NCBI GenBank assembly: GCA_937892955.1
Contig: CALBKH010000093.1
Coordinates: 1 to 52,267 of the forward strand
Direction: 5' to 3'
DNA: 52,267 bases
From: an uncultured Alphaproteobacteria bacterium
GTDB taxonomy: Bacteria; Pseudomonadota; Alphaproteobacteria; Rhizobiales; Ancalomicrobiaceae
A program made the position numbers and the translations under genes. The notes under the pieces are model-generated. The model saw nothing but the letters and a program-made list of their open reading frames with translations. It was not told where the DNA came from and did no database searches. This document shows positions 33,419-41,465 of this stretch, piece by piece. Every line of letters begins with the position of its first letter. Position 1 is the first letter of the stretch.

Positions 33419-33448
33419 GCGAGACGCGACCGGAGGGTCGCGTCTCGC
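33419..33448 (-). promoter_or_regulatory. Intercistronic stem-loop between binding protein and permease
   Basis: A perfect 13-bp stem (GCGAGACGCGACC / GGTCGCGTCTCGC) with loop GGAG on the plus strand (CTCC on the transcript strand) lies just after the binding-protein stop. There is no T-run. The position matches the classical arrangement that lets a binding protein be made in excess of its permeases. Confidence 0.65.
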
Positions 33449-33463
33449 CGGTTCGCTTCGGTC

Positions 33464-34753
33464 TCAGCGGTAGGCGGCGAGGATGCGCTCGGCCTCGGCC
33501 TGGGCGTCCTTCATCGCGGTCTCCGGCGTCTTGGTCTCGACCAGCGCCGCCTGGAGATTGTCGTTGAAGACCTTCATGACGCGCTGGCCTTCGTGCACGG
33601 TGATCTCGGAAACCGCGTGCTGCAGCTGGTCACGCGCCACCGCCGCCTGCGGGAAGTCGGCGACATGGGCCTTCATCGCGTCGGTGGCCCAGGCCGCCGG
33701 CGAGGTTGCGACATAGCCGGTGGCGATCGACCAGCGGGCCGAGTTCTCCGGCGTCGTCATCCACTTGACGAACTCGAAGGCGGCCTTCCGGCGTTCCGCC
33801 GAGGTGCCCTTGAAGATGTAGAAGTTGCCGCCGCCGGTCGGTGCGCCGAAATGCGCCTTGGCCGGCAGCATGCCGACGCCGAACGGGAACGAGGCGTTCT
33901 TGCGGATGTTGGAGAGGTTGCCGGTGGTGGTCCAGATCATCGCGATCTTCTTCTCGAGGAAGTCGCGCGGCGCCGCACCCCAGGAGGTGAGGCCCTTCGG
34001 CTGGACGCCGTCGACGGTGGAGAGATCGCGGAAGAAGGTCAGCGCCTCGACCACCTTGGGATCGGCGAAATTGGTCTTGGTGCCCTCGGCGTTCACCAGC
34101 CGCACGTCGTTGGCGGTGGCGAGGCCGGTGAAGAGCCACGAGGTGTTGCCGTCCGAGGGGATCTCGAGGCCCCAACGGGTGACGTTGCCGCTCGCGTCCT
34201 TGACGGTCAGCTTCTTGGCGAAGTCGCGCATCTCCGCCCAGGTCCGCGGCGCCACGTCGGGGTCGAGACCGGCCTCCTTGAAGGCCTCCTTGTTCCAGTA
34301 GAGCACCGGGGTGGAGCGCTGGTAGGGCACCGCCCAGGTCTTGCCGCCGAGCTTGGCGTTCTCCATGAACGACGGATAGAAGCCGGCGAGCCAGGCCTTG
34401 TCGGCGGCCGTGGTGGCGAGGTCGTCCATCGCCACCACCGCGTCCTCGTCGGTCAGGGTGATGATGTCGGCGGCGAGCAGGATCGCCATGTCGGGGACGT
34501 CGCCGCCCTTGATCGCGGTCAGCGCCTTGCCGATGGTCTGGACGTAGTCGCCGGCGTAGATCGGCTTCACCGTGACGCCGGGATGGGCCTTGGAGAACTC
34601 CGCCGCCATCTCGTCGACCAGCTTGGTGATCGGGCCCGACACGGCGATCGGGTAGAAGAAGCGAAGCTCGAGATCGGCGGCCGAGGCCGGGATCGCGGAG
34701 AGCGACAAGGCGAGGCAAGCGGCGGCGAGGCCGCGACGGGTGAGGTGCGACAT
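33464..34753 (-). CDS. ABC transporter substrate-binding protein, tandem copy 2
   Basis: A 429-residue periplasmic binding protein of the same SBP family, with signal peptide MSHLTRRGLAAACLALSLSA (cleavage near PASAA). The mature start is LELRFFYPIAVSGPITKLVD. It shares long stretches with the next gene upstream, for example TGGGNFY-FKG and the C-terminal GYVATSP-AWATD-MKAHVADFP followed by AAVARDQL. It must be the product of a tandem duplication, although many internal substitutions show the copies have specialised. The gene is 77 bp downstream of its twin, with a short GC stem-loop between. Confidence 0.88.
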   Translation of the reverse strand: MSHLTRRGLAAACLALSLSAIPASAADLELRFFYPIAVSGPITKLVDEMAAEFSKAHPGVTVKPIYAGDYVQTIGKALTAIKGGDVPDMAILLAADIITLTDEDAVVAMDDLATTAADKAWLAGFYPSFMENAKLGGKTWAVPYQRSTPVLYWNKEAFKEAGLDPDVAPRTWAEMRDFAKKLTVKDASGNVTRWGLEIPSDGNTSWLFTGLATANDVRLVNAEGTKTNFADPKVVEALTFFRDLSTVDGVQPKGLTSWGAAPRDFLEKKIAMIWTTTGNLSNIRKNASFPFGVGMLPAKAHFGAPTGGGNFYIFKGTSAERRKAAFEFVKWMTTPENSARWSIATGYVATSPAAWATDAMKAHVADFPQAAVARDQLQHAVSEITVHEGQRVMKVFNDNLQAALVETKTPETAMKDAQAEAERILAAYR

Positions 34754-34798
34754 CTGTGAACTCCTTCCGGAGAGGGGGGAAGACGGAGTGTCGGGCGA

Positions 34799-34816
34799 CC
34801 CGGCGCGGACGCCGGG
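34799..34816 (-). promoter_or_regulatory. Short GC stem-loop between the tandem binding-protein genes
   Basis: A perfect 7-bp stem (CCCGGCG / CGCCGGG) with a four-base loop lies 14 bp after the stop of the upstream binding-protein gene. It is weaker than the other three stem-loops that follow binding-protein genes here. Confidence 0.4.
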
Positions 34817-34830
34817 CCGCGGGGTCCGGA

Positions 34831-36120
34831 TCAGCGGTAGGCGGCGAGGATGCGATCGGCCTCGGCCTGGGCGTCCTTCATCGCCTGGGCCGGGGACTTC
34901 GAGCCGGTCAGCGCCGCCTGGAGGCCGTCGTTGAAGGCCTTGGTGACGCGCTGGTTGTCGTGGGTCGAGAGCTCGGCGACGGCATGCTCGAGCTGGTCAC
35001 GGGCGACCGCCGCGGCGGGGAAGTCGGCGACGTGGGCCTTCATCTTGTCGGTCGCCCAGGCGGTCGGCGAGGTGGCGACGTAGCCGGTGGCGATCGACCA
35101 GTCGGCGGCGCGCTCCGGCGTCGTCATCCACTTCACGAAGTCGACCACGGCCTTCTGCTGCTCCGGGCTCGAGCCCTTGAACAGATAGAAGTTGCCGCCG
35201 CCGGTCGGCGAGCCGCGACGCACCTTGGCCGGCAGCATGGCGACGCCGAAGCGGAACGACGCGTTCTTGCGGACGTTGGTGAGGTTGCCGGTGGTCTGCC
35301 ACATCATCGCGGTCTTCCCCTCGAGGAAGTCCTTGGGCGTGGTGCCCCATTCGACGATGCCGGTGGGGTGGACCTTGTCCCTGGTCGAGAGGTCGACCCA
35401 GTATTGCAGCGCCTCGACCACCTTCGGGTCGTCGTAGGCGACCTTGTTGCCGGCCTCGTTCATCAGGATGGCGCCGTTCTCGGTGGTGAGCCCCTGGAAC
35501 AGCCAATAGGGGAAGCCGGACGAGGGGATCTCGATGCCCCAGCGCGTCACGTTGCCGGCCGCATCGCGTTTGGTCAGCTTCTTCGCCGCCTCACGCATCT
35601 CGTCCCAGCTCGCCGGCGCCTTCTCGGGGTCGAGGCCGACCTCCTCGAAGGCGTCCTTGTTGTAGTACATGACCACGGTCGAGCGCTGGAACGGGATGCC
35701 CCAGGTCTTGCCGCCGGTGCGGCTGTTGGCCATGAAGCTCGGATAGAAGCCGTCGAACCACGCCTTCGCGTCCTTCCCCGCCGCGTCGTCGAAGGGCAGG
35801 ATCGCGTCCTCGTCGATGAAGGTGAACATGTCGGTGGAGAGCGCCACCGCGACGTTCGGGGCGTTGCCGCCCTTCACCGCGGTCAGGATCTTGGCGGTGG
35901 TGTCCTGGTAGGAGCCGGAATAGACCGCCTCGACCTTCACCCCCGGGTGATCCTTCTCGAAGCCGGCGACCAGACCGTCGACGATCTTGGTCACCGGACC
36001 GCCGACCGCGACCGGGTAGTAGAAGGTGATCTTCGTCTCCGCGGCGGCCGGGGCCATGCCGGCGAGGAGGGAACCGGCGAGGAACGAGGCGGCGAGAAAC
36101 GTGCGACGCGTGGGCTTCAT
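34831..36120 (-). CDS. ABC transporter substrate-binding protein, tandem copy 1
   Basis: A 429-residue periplasmic binding protein, same length as its neighbour. The signal peptide begins with a Tat-like MKPTRRTFLAASFLAG and ends near MAPAAAE. The mature part starts KITFYYPVAVGGPVTKIVDG and includes WGIPFQRSTVVMYYNKDAFE and TGGGNFYLFKGSSPEQQKAV. It overlaps the ATPase gene by four bases (ATGA), making it the second gene of the cluster. The F-Y-P start replaces the FWH of classical UgpB. All three binding proteins of this cluster share this change, suggesting a related ligand class distinct from plain glycerol 3-phosphate (inference). Confidence 0.88.
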   Translation of the reverse strand: MKPTRRTFLAASFLAGSLLAGMAPAAAETKITFYYPVAVGGPVTKIVDGLVAGFEKDHPGVKVEAVYSGSYQDTTAKILTAVKGGNAPNVAVALSTDMFTFIDEDAILPFDDAAGKDAKAWFDGFYPSFMANSRTGGKTWGIPFQRSTVVMYYNKDAFEEVGLDPEKAPASWDEMREAAKKLTKRDAAGNVTRWGIEIPSSGFPYWLFQGLTTENGAILMNEAGNKVAYDDPKVVEALQYWVDLSTRDKVHPTGIVEWGTTPKDFLEGKTAMMWQTTGNLTNVRKNASFRFGVAMLPAKVRRGSPTGGGNFYLFKGSSPEQQKAVVDFVKWMTTPERAADWSIATGYVATSPTAWATDKMKAHVADFPAAAVARDQLEHAVAELSTHDNQRVTKAFNDGLQAALTGSKSPAQAMKDAQAEADRILAAYR

Positions 36121-37160
36121 GATCTGACGGGCTCACTGTTCGACGGAGAGGACGCGATCGCGCCGAGGCGGCGACCGGTGGTGGGATCGAAGCGATGTTC
36201 GTGGGTGGGGTTCCAGGCGAGCGCCACCGTCTCCCCGACGGCGGCACGGACCCGGCCGGGCCGGCGTACGGCGAAGTCGCCGCCATGTTCGGTGTCGACG
36301 GCGACGACCGTGTCGGCGCCGTGGTACTCGAGCGCTTTGACCCGCCCGGCGACCCGGCCGGCACCGACCTCGACCAGTTCGACGTGCTCGGCGCGGACCC
36401 CGGCGAGAACCGGACCCGCGGAGGTTTCGAGCGGCACCAGATTCATCGCCGGTGCGCCGATGAAGCGGGCCGCGAAAGTGGTCGCCGGCCGCTCGTAGAG
36501 CTCTGCCGGAGCGCCTTGTTGCTCGATCCGACCTTCATTCATCAGCACGACGCGATCGGCCATGGTCATGGCCTCGATCTGGTCGTGCGTGACATAGAGC
36601 ATGGTCATGCCGAGGCGCTGCTGCAGCGCGCGGATCTCCAGCCGCATCTCGGCCCGGAGCTTGGCGTCGAGGTTGGAGAGCGGCTCGTCCATCAGGCAGA
36701 TCGGTTGCTCGCCGGCGATGGCGCGGGCCAGTGCGACGCGCTGGCGTTGGCCGCCGGAGAGTTGCGACGGTTTGCGATCGAGATAGGGCGCGAGGCCGGT
36801 CATCGCGGCGACGCGCGCGAGGCGCTCGGCGCGGACCGCCTTCGCCACCCCGCGCACCTCGAGGCCGAAGACGATGTTCTTGGCGACCGAGAGATGGGGA
36901 AACAGCGCGTAGGACTGGAAGACCATCGAGATGCGCCGGTCCTTCGGCGCCTTGTGGGCGACGTCGACGCCGTCGACGAGGATGCGGCCGTCGCTCGGCT
37001 CCTCCAGTCCGGCCACCAGCCGCAGCGTCGTCGACTTGCCGCATCCGGAGGGGCCGAGCAGCACGCAGAGTTCGCCCGATGCGACCTCGAAATCGATCGC
37101 ATCCACGGCACGCTGATCACCGAAGGCCTTGCTCAGCCCTTCGATACGGACGTCGGACAT
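36117..37160 (-). CDS. ugpC: ABC transporter ATP-binding protein, UgpC/MalK type
   Basis: A 347-residue ATPase of the CUT1 (MalK/UgpC) type. Walker A is GPSGCGKST, the Q-loop is MVFQSYALFPHLSV, the signature is LSGGQRQRVALARAI and Walker B is ICLMDEPLSNLDA, with switch YVTHDQIEAMTMAD. A C-terminal regulatory OB domain follows, with FIGAPAMNLVPLETSAGPVL and VRAEHVELVE. The start at 37160 is supported by GGAGG and the conserved MSDVRIEGLSKAFG; a longer frame upstream lacks both. It is the first gene of the cluster and the only ATPase for four permeases. The ugpC symbol rests on family and context; related sugar transporters use near-identical ATPases. Confidence 0.9.
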   Translation of the reverse strand: MSDVRIEGLSKAFGDQRAVDAIDFEVASGELCVLLGPSGCGKSTTLRLVAGLEEPSDGRILVDGVDVAHKAPKDRRISMVFQSYALFPHLSVAKNIVFGLEVRGVAKAVRAERLARVAAMTGLAPYLDRKPSQLSGGQRQRVALARAIAGEQPICLMDEPLSNLDAKLRAEMRLEIRALQQRLGMTMLYVTHDQIEAMTMADRVVLMNEGRIEQQGAPAELYERPATTFAARFIGAPAMNLVPLETSAGPVLAGVRAEHVELVEVGAGRVAGRVKALEYHGADTVVAVDTEHGGDFAVRRPGRVRAAVGETVALAWNPTHEHRFDPTTGRRLGAIASSPSNSEPVRS

Positions 37161-37487
37161 CTTCCCTGCCTCCGGTCGGCGTCGATCGTCGAGACCTAGG
37201 AAGTTCCGTTGAAGGTTTGATGTCGCTCGGATGCGCCGCGGCATGCGATCGGGGGCGACGCGAGGCGAATGTCCGAATTGGGCGCGCCGTGCGGCACGAT
37301 CCGTCGTCGACCGTCATCGCGCCGCGCCACCCGGTCGCGCGTCACCGGGAATTGCCCCGTGATCGCCGGCTTCCGTTTTTCATGGGTCTTGGTGTCGGTC
37401 GGCGAGCACTCTCGGGTCTGCGGCACTTTCGATGAAGTTCGCGGCTCCGATCAGCGCTGCTTCGGCAAGGAATCGGCACCATGGATG

Positions 37488-37740
37488 AACGACTTCGTGC
37501 TCGTGATGCGGTGCCGGCCGGCTTCATCGTGGATCGCGCGACCGCGGATGCCGACCAGATCAACTTCATTCTTCGCTCAGCAGCCCGGCGAGGTGGCGAG
37601 TGCCGGTCCGACGGCCGATCCACGGATCTACACCTTCGTCACCGGAACGGCCGGGCCGATCATCGTGACGACGCATCTCGAGGAGAAGTTCCACGGCGGC
37701 GAACTGGCCACGGCCTCGAAGACCGTCGAGGTCCGTCCCG
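37488..37740 (+). pseudogene. Possible decayed chagasin-like (I42) inhibitor fragment
   Basis: Two frames together read VPAGFIVDRATADADQINFI and then GEVASAGPTADPRIYTFVTG followed by TAGPIIVTTHLEEKFHGGEL and ATASKTVEVR. The pattern G-F/Y near the start, then IYTFV--AGP-IVT and a final KTVEVR resembles chagasin-type protease inhibitors, which have an Ig-like fold. The frame shifts once, and no start or signal peptide is found. The resemblance is weak and the call tentative. Confidence 0.22.
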
Positions 37741-37879
37741 AACGGCGAGCGTCGTCGCCCTCGGCCCGGCCTTCGAGAACAAGACGACCCGCTCGGTGGT
37801 GTGGCGTCCGGGCAAGGGTCTCGGCCCCCTTCGATCGCGAGATCGACCCCGGCTACGCCGACGCGTTGCGCGGCTCGTG

Positions 37880-38005
37880 ATACCGAGCGGATGAAGTTCC
37901 GACCTGTTCGGAACTTCATCCGCGAAGGCGAGCCCGAACGGGCGTCGGCCGGTCGGGCCGCAACTCACGAAATTCGGACGAGTCCGAATTTCGTGAACTC
38001 GGTAT
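37880..38005. repeat. Compound palindromic element with two perfect hairpins and 8-bp terminal inverted repeats
   Basis: ATACCGAG (37880-37887) and CTCGGTAT (37998-38005) bound 126 bp that hold two hairpins. The first is a perfect 16-bp stem GCGGATGAAGTTCCGA / its complement at 37887-37923 with a 5-nt loop. The second is a perfect 15-bp stem TCACGAAATTCGGAC / its complement at 37965-37996 with a 2-nt loop. It looks like a small non-autonomous element or REP-type unit. The rest of the 37161-38393 gap shows only the weak fragment above and the promoters of the flanking genes. Confidence 0.65.
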
Positions 38006-38393
38006 GAGGCGGTCGCCGGGCTCGTGCCGTCGTCGCGGGCGACGCCGTCGAGAAGCGCCGTCTTCCCCGACCAGACGGGCGCGGCAACGTGTCGTTCCCC
38101 TGTCGCCGTCCACACGGACCGGATGCTGCGTGCCGGATGCCGACGCACCACGTCCGTTCATCGGATGATCCACCCGACCTCGTTCTTCGTCGCAGGCGCG
38201 CCGACGACACGTCCGGCCCCGGAACCGTGAAGCGAACCGGCCGCGGTGCGCTGCGGTCGCTCTCGGCCGCATGTCGAACCGCGAGCCGAACCGCCGTCCG
38301 CCACGAGCCGCGGGCGAATGTCGTCGACGAGCGGTGGAGTGCGGCAGCACGTCCGCTCGCCGTCGACATTCGCACTGGTCCACCAAAGTCGAA

Positions 38394-38407
38394 TTTGGTA
38401 TACCAAA
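38394..38407. promoter_or_regulatory. 14-bp palindrome TTTGGTATACCAAA, candidate GntR operator before xylD
   Basis: A perfect 14-bp palindrome lies 50 bp upstream of the XylD-type dehydratase start. The core TGGTATACCA recurs at 42695-42704 and, with one mismatch, at 51391-51400, each next to a gene of the same sugar-acid cluster or its FCD-type GntR regulators. FCD-type GntR proteins bind short palindromes of this kind. Confidence 0.6.
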
Positions 38408-38456
38408 AAAACAGGGCCACGAAACCAGTGGCCGGACCCTCTCGGGGAAAGCGCCG

Positions 38457-40238
38457 ATGACCGATACGCGTGCCAACAAGAGATTTCGATCCCAGGAGTG
38501 GTTCGACAATCCCAACAACCCGGGAATGACGGCGCTCTACATCGAGCGCTATCTGAACCAGGAATACACCCGCGAGGAGCTTCAGGGCGACCGCCCGATC
38601 ATCGGCATCGCCCAGACCGGATCGGATCTCAGCCCCTGCAACAAGATCCACGTGTTCCTCACCGATCGGATCAAGGCCGGCATCCGCGACGGGGGAGGCG
38701 TGCCGATCGAATTCCCGGTGCACCCGATCCAGGAGACCGGCAAACGGCCGACCGCGGCGCTCGACCGCAATCTCGCCTATCTGAGCCTGGTCGAGGTGCT
38801 GCACGGCTATCCGATCGACGGCGTGGTCCTCACCACCGGATGCGACAAGACCACGCCGGCCATGTTGATGGGGGCGGCGACGGTCGACATTCCGGCGATC
38901 GTGCTCTCCGGCGGGCCGATGCTCGACGGTTGGTGGGACGGAACGCTCGTCGGGTCCGGCACCATCGTCTGGGAGAGCCGTCGGCTGCTCGCCGAAGGGG
39001 TGATCGACTACGAGGAGTTCATGTCGCGGGTGACCGCGGCCGCGCCCTCGCTCGGCCACTGCAACACCATGGGCACGGCGAGCACGATGAACGCCATGGC
39101 CGAGGCGCTCGGCATGAGCCTGCCCGGCTGCTCGGCCATCCCGGCGCCGTTCCGCGAGCGCATGGCGATGGCCTACCAGACCGGCAAGCGGGCGGTGCAG
39201 ATGGTCTACGAGGACCTCAAGCCCTCCGACATCCTCACGCGCGAATCTTTCGAGAACGCGATCCGGGTGAACTCGGCGATCGGCGGCTCGACCAACGCTC
39301 CGCCGCATCTGCAGGCGGTGGCGCGCCATGCCGGGATCGAACTCGACGTTCGGGACTGGCAGACGGTCGGCTACGACGTTCCGCTGCTCGCCAACATCCA
39401 GCCGGCGGGCAAATACCTCGGCGAGGCCTTCTATCGGGCCGGCGGCGTCCCGGCGATCATGGGCGAGTTGAAATCTGCCGGACGGCTGCATCTGAATGCC
39501 ATGACGGTGACCGGCAAGACCGTCGACGAAACGATCGGTGACTGGCGATCGCGCGACACCGAGGTGATCAAGAGCTACGACGCGCCGATGCGCGAGAACG
39601 CCGGCTTCCTGGTTCTCTCGGGCAATCTGTTCGACACGGCGCTGATGAAGACCTCGGTGATCTCGGCCGACTTCCGCGCCCGCTTCCTGTCGCGCCCCGG
39701 CGCGGAGAACACGTTCGAAGCGCGCGCCGTCGTGTTCGAAGGGCCGGAGGACTACCACGCCTCGATCAACGATCCGGCGCTGAAGATCGACGAGGACACG
39801 ATCCTGTTCATCCGCGGCGTCGGCGTCGTCGGCTATCCGGGCTCGGCCGAGGTGGTGAACATGCAGCCGCCGGACGACCTGCTCAAGCGCGGCATCGCGC
39901 ATCTGCCGACGGTGGGCGACGGGCGCCAATCGGGGACCTCCGAAAGCCCCTCGATCCTCAACGCCTCGCCGGAAAGTGTCGTGGGCGGCGGCCTCGCGTT
40001 TCTGAAGACCGGCGACAAGGTGCTGCTCGACTTGAACGCCTTCACGCTGAATGCACTCGTGCCCGAAGACGAATGGGCCGCACGCAAGGCCGCGTGGACC
40101 CCGCCGGCGCTGCACAACCAGACGCCGTGGCAGGAGATCTACCGCCAGCACGTCGGCCAGCTCGCCGACGGCGGCTGTCTCGAACTCGCCACCTGCTACC
40201 ACGGCGTCGCCCGCGATCTGCCGCGCGACAATCACTGA
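38457..40238 (+). CDS. xylD: D-xylonate dehydratase, XylD type (IlvD/Edd family)
   Basis: A 593-residue Fe-S dehydratase that should convert D-xylonate (or L-arabinonate) to the 2-keto-3-deoxy acid. Cluster-ligand cysteines are in place: C61 (LSPCNKIH), C129 (TTGCDKTTP) and C202 (HCNTMGTASTMN). The overall sequence closely follows the Caulobacter xylonate dehydratase as I recall it, including RFRS--WFDNP at the start, GDGRQSGTSESPSILNASPE, and the LPRDNH tail (LPRHNH there). A GGGGAAAG site precedes the ATG. The palindromic candidate operator lies 50 bp upstream. It is transcribed toward the AraD-like gene, from which about 200 bp separate it. Activity on other pentonates cannot be excluded. 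Confidence 0.92.
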   Translation: MTDTRANKRFRSQEWFDNPNNPGMTALYIERYLNQEYTREELQGDRPIIGIAQTGSDLSPCNKIHVFLTDRIKAGIRDGGGVPIEFPVHPIQETGKRPTAALDRNLAYLSLVEVLHGYPIDGVVLTTGCDKTTPAMLMGAATVDIPAIVLSGGPMLDGWWDGTLVGSGTIVWESRRLLAEGVIDYEEFMSRVTAAAPSLGHCNTMGTASTMNAMAEALGMSLPGCSAIPAPFRERMAMAYQTGKRAVQMVYEDLKPSDILTRESFENAIRVNSAIGGSTNAPPHLQAVARHAGIELDVRDWQTVGYDVPLLANIQPAGKYLGEAFYRAGGVPAIMGELKSAGRLHLNAMTVTGKTVDETIGDWRSRDTEVIKSYDAPMRENAGFLVLSGNLFDTALMKTSVISADFRARFLSRPGAENTFEARAVVFEGPEDYHASINDPALKIDEDTILFIRGVGVVGYPGSAEVVNMQPPDDLLKRGIAHLPTVGDGRQSGTSESPSILNASPESVVGGGLAFLKTGDKVLLDLNAFTLNALVPEDEWAARKAAWTPPALHNQTPWQEIYRQHVGQLADGGCLELATCYHGVARDLPRDNH

Positions 40239-40441
40239 GCCGCCGGACGACGGGCGAGTCGTGCCACGCGCCGGACGACGACGGAGTGCGGCCGGGGCCG
40301 ATCTCGCGATCGACTCCGGTCGTTTCCCGTCGTGACCGGCGCGTCCGGCACCGACGTCGCGTCATCGACCGAGGGGGAGGGGGCGCGAGACGGCGGTCGG
40401 TCGGCCGGGCAGCCGGCCACGAACACCGACGGCCCCTTCGA

Positions 40442-41359
40442 TCACTTGCCCCAGCGCAGGGCGAGGATGTCCAACTCCGTCGCGAGCTGGAGCAGCCGAG
40501 CGCGCGTGCGCTCCGACATCGGCTTCAGCGGGTGGCGCACGTGGTCGCTGGCGATCACCCCGCCGGCGGCATAGACGGTCTTGCAGGCGCGCAGCCCGCA
40601 TTGCCTGTTCTCGTGATTGATCAGCGGCAGGCAGCGCCGCCACTGCTCCAGCGCGGCCGCCATGTCGCCGGCGCGATGCGCCACGATGATCGGACGGATC
40701 GCTTCGGGGAAGAGACCGGAGGTCATCGTCCCGGTGGCGCCGGCATCGAGATCGGCCAGGAGCGTGACCGCTTCTTCGCCGTCGAAGGGGCCGAGGATCG
40801 CCTCGCCCCCGACTTCGATCAGCGCCGCCAACTTGTCCGCCGCGAAAGGGGTCTCGATCTTGAAGTAGCCGACGTTCTCGATCTCGCGCGCCATCCGGGC
40901 GAGCAGCGGCACCGACAGGTTCGCGCCCGAGATCGGCGCATCCTGCACCATGATCGGGATCGAGATCGCATCCGACACCGCTCGGAAATGCTCGAAGATC
41001 CCCTGTTCGGCCGGCACCAGGCCGACGCCGTGATAGGGCGGCATCATCATCACCATGCTCGCGCCCATCGCCTCGGCCGCCTTGGCGCGGGCCACGACGA
41101 TGGCGGTCGAGAAATGGCTGACGGTGACGATCACCGGCTTTCGCCCGGCGACGTGTTCGAGGCAGAGCCGCGTCAGCATCGCACGCTCCTCGTCCGACAG
41201 CACGAACTGCTCGGAGTAGTTGGCGAGGACGCAGATCGCGTCGACACCCTGGTCGATCATCAGGTCGAGGACCCGGCGCATACCCGCTTCGTCGACGCGG
41301 CCGTCCGCATGGAAGGGCGTCGGCGCGACGGGAAGGATGCCGGTGAGAGGGGTTCGCAC
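40442..41359 (-). CDS. L-2-keto-3-deoxyarabonate dehydratase-like protein (DHDPS family)
   Basis: A 305-residue class I aldolase-fold enzyme. The Schiff-base lysine is K167 in GYFKIETP, the catalytic tyrosine region is MMPPYHGVGL, and ANYSEQF marks the substrate pocket. It resembles the Azospirillum-type L-2-keto-3-deoxyarabonate dehydratase (IPIMVQDAP, GPFDGEEAVTLLADLDAGAT cited by its ends GPFDGEE and DAGATG, and PLINHENRQ), which yields 2-oxoglutarate semialdehyde. It follows the XylX-type gene by about 106 bp on the minus strand and is probably co-transcribed with it. Having both this enzyme and XylX suggests that L-arabinose-type and D-xylose-type acids share the last step. Confidence 0.88.
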   Translation of the reverse strand: MRTPLTGILPVAPTPFHADGRVDEAGMRRVLDLMIDQGVDAICVLANYSEQFVLSDEERAMLTRLCLEHVAGRKPVIVTVSHFSTAIVVARAKAAEAMGASMVMMMPPYHGVGLVPAEQGIFEHFRAVSDAISIPIMVQDAPISGANLSVPLLARMAREIENVGYFKIETPFAADKLAALIEVGGEAILGPFDGEEAVTLLADLDAGATGTMTSGLFPEAIRPIIVAHRAGDMAAALEQWRRCLPLINHENRQCGLRACKTVYAAGGVIASDHVRHPLKPMSERTRARLLQLATELDILALRWGK

Positions 41360-41465
41360 GGGTCTCGCCTTTCGTGGTGAGGGCCGGGACGCGCCGTGGC
41401 GCGCCCGGTCCGGAGTGTCGGGGTCGGGACGTTCGACCCGGCTGCGGAATGCGCTCGCGACGGGC

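Noticed and set aside
37300..37330. A Pho box before the ugpC-like gene (CCGTCGT...CCGTCAT)
   Set aside because: The repeat period is 10 rather than 11 bp, the first half is poor, and it lies about 150 bp from the start codon in GC-rich sequence.
37965..40235. A 756-codon open frame on the minus strand opposite xylD
   Set aside because: It mirrors the dehydratase gene, and its translation has shadow-type composition and no family features.
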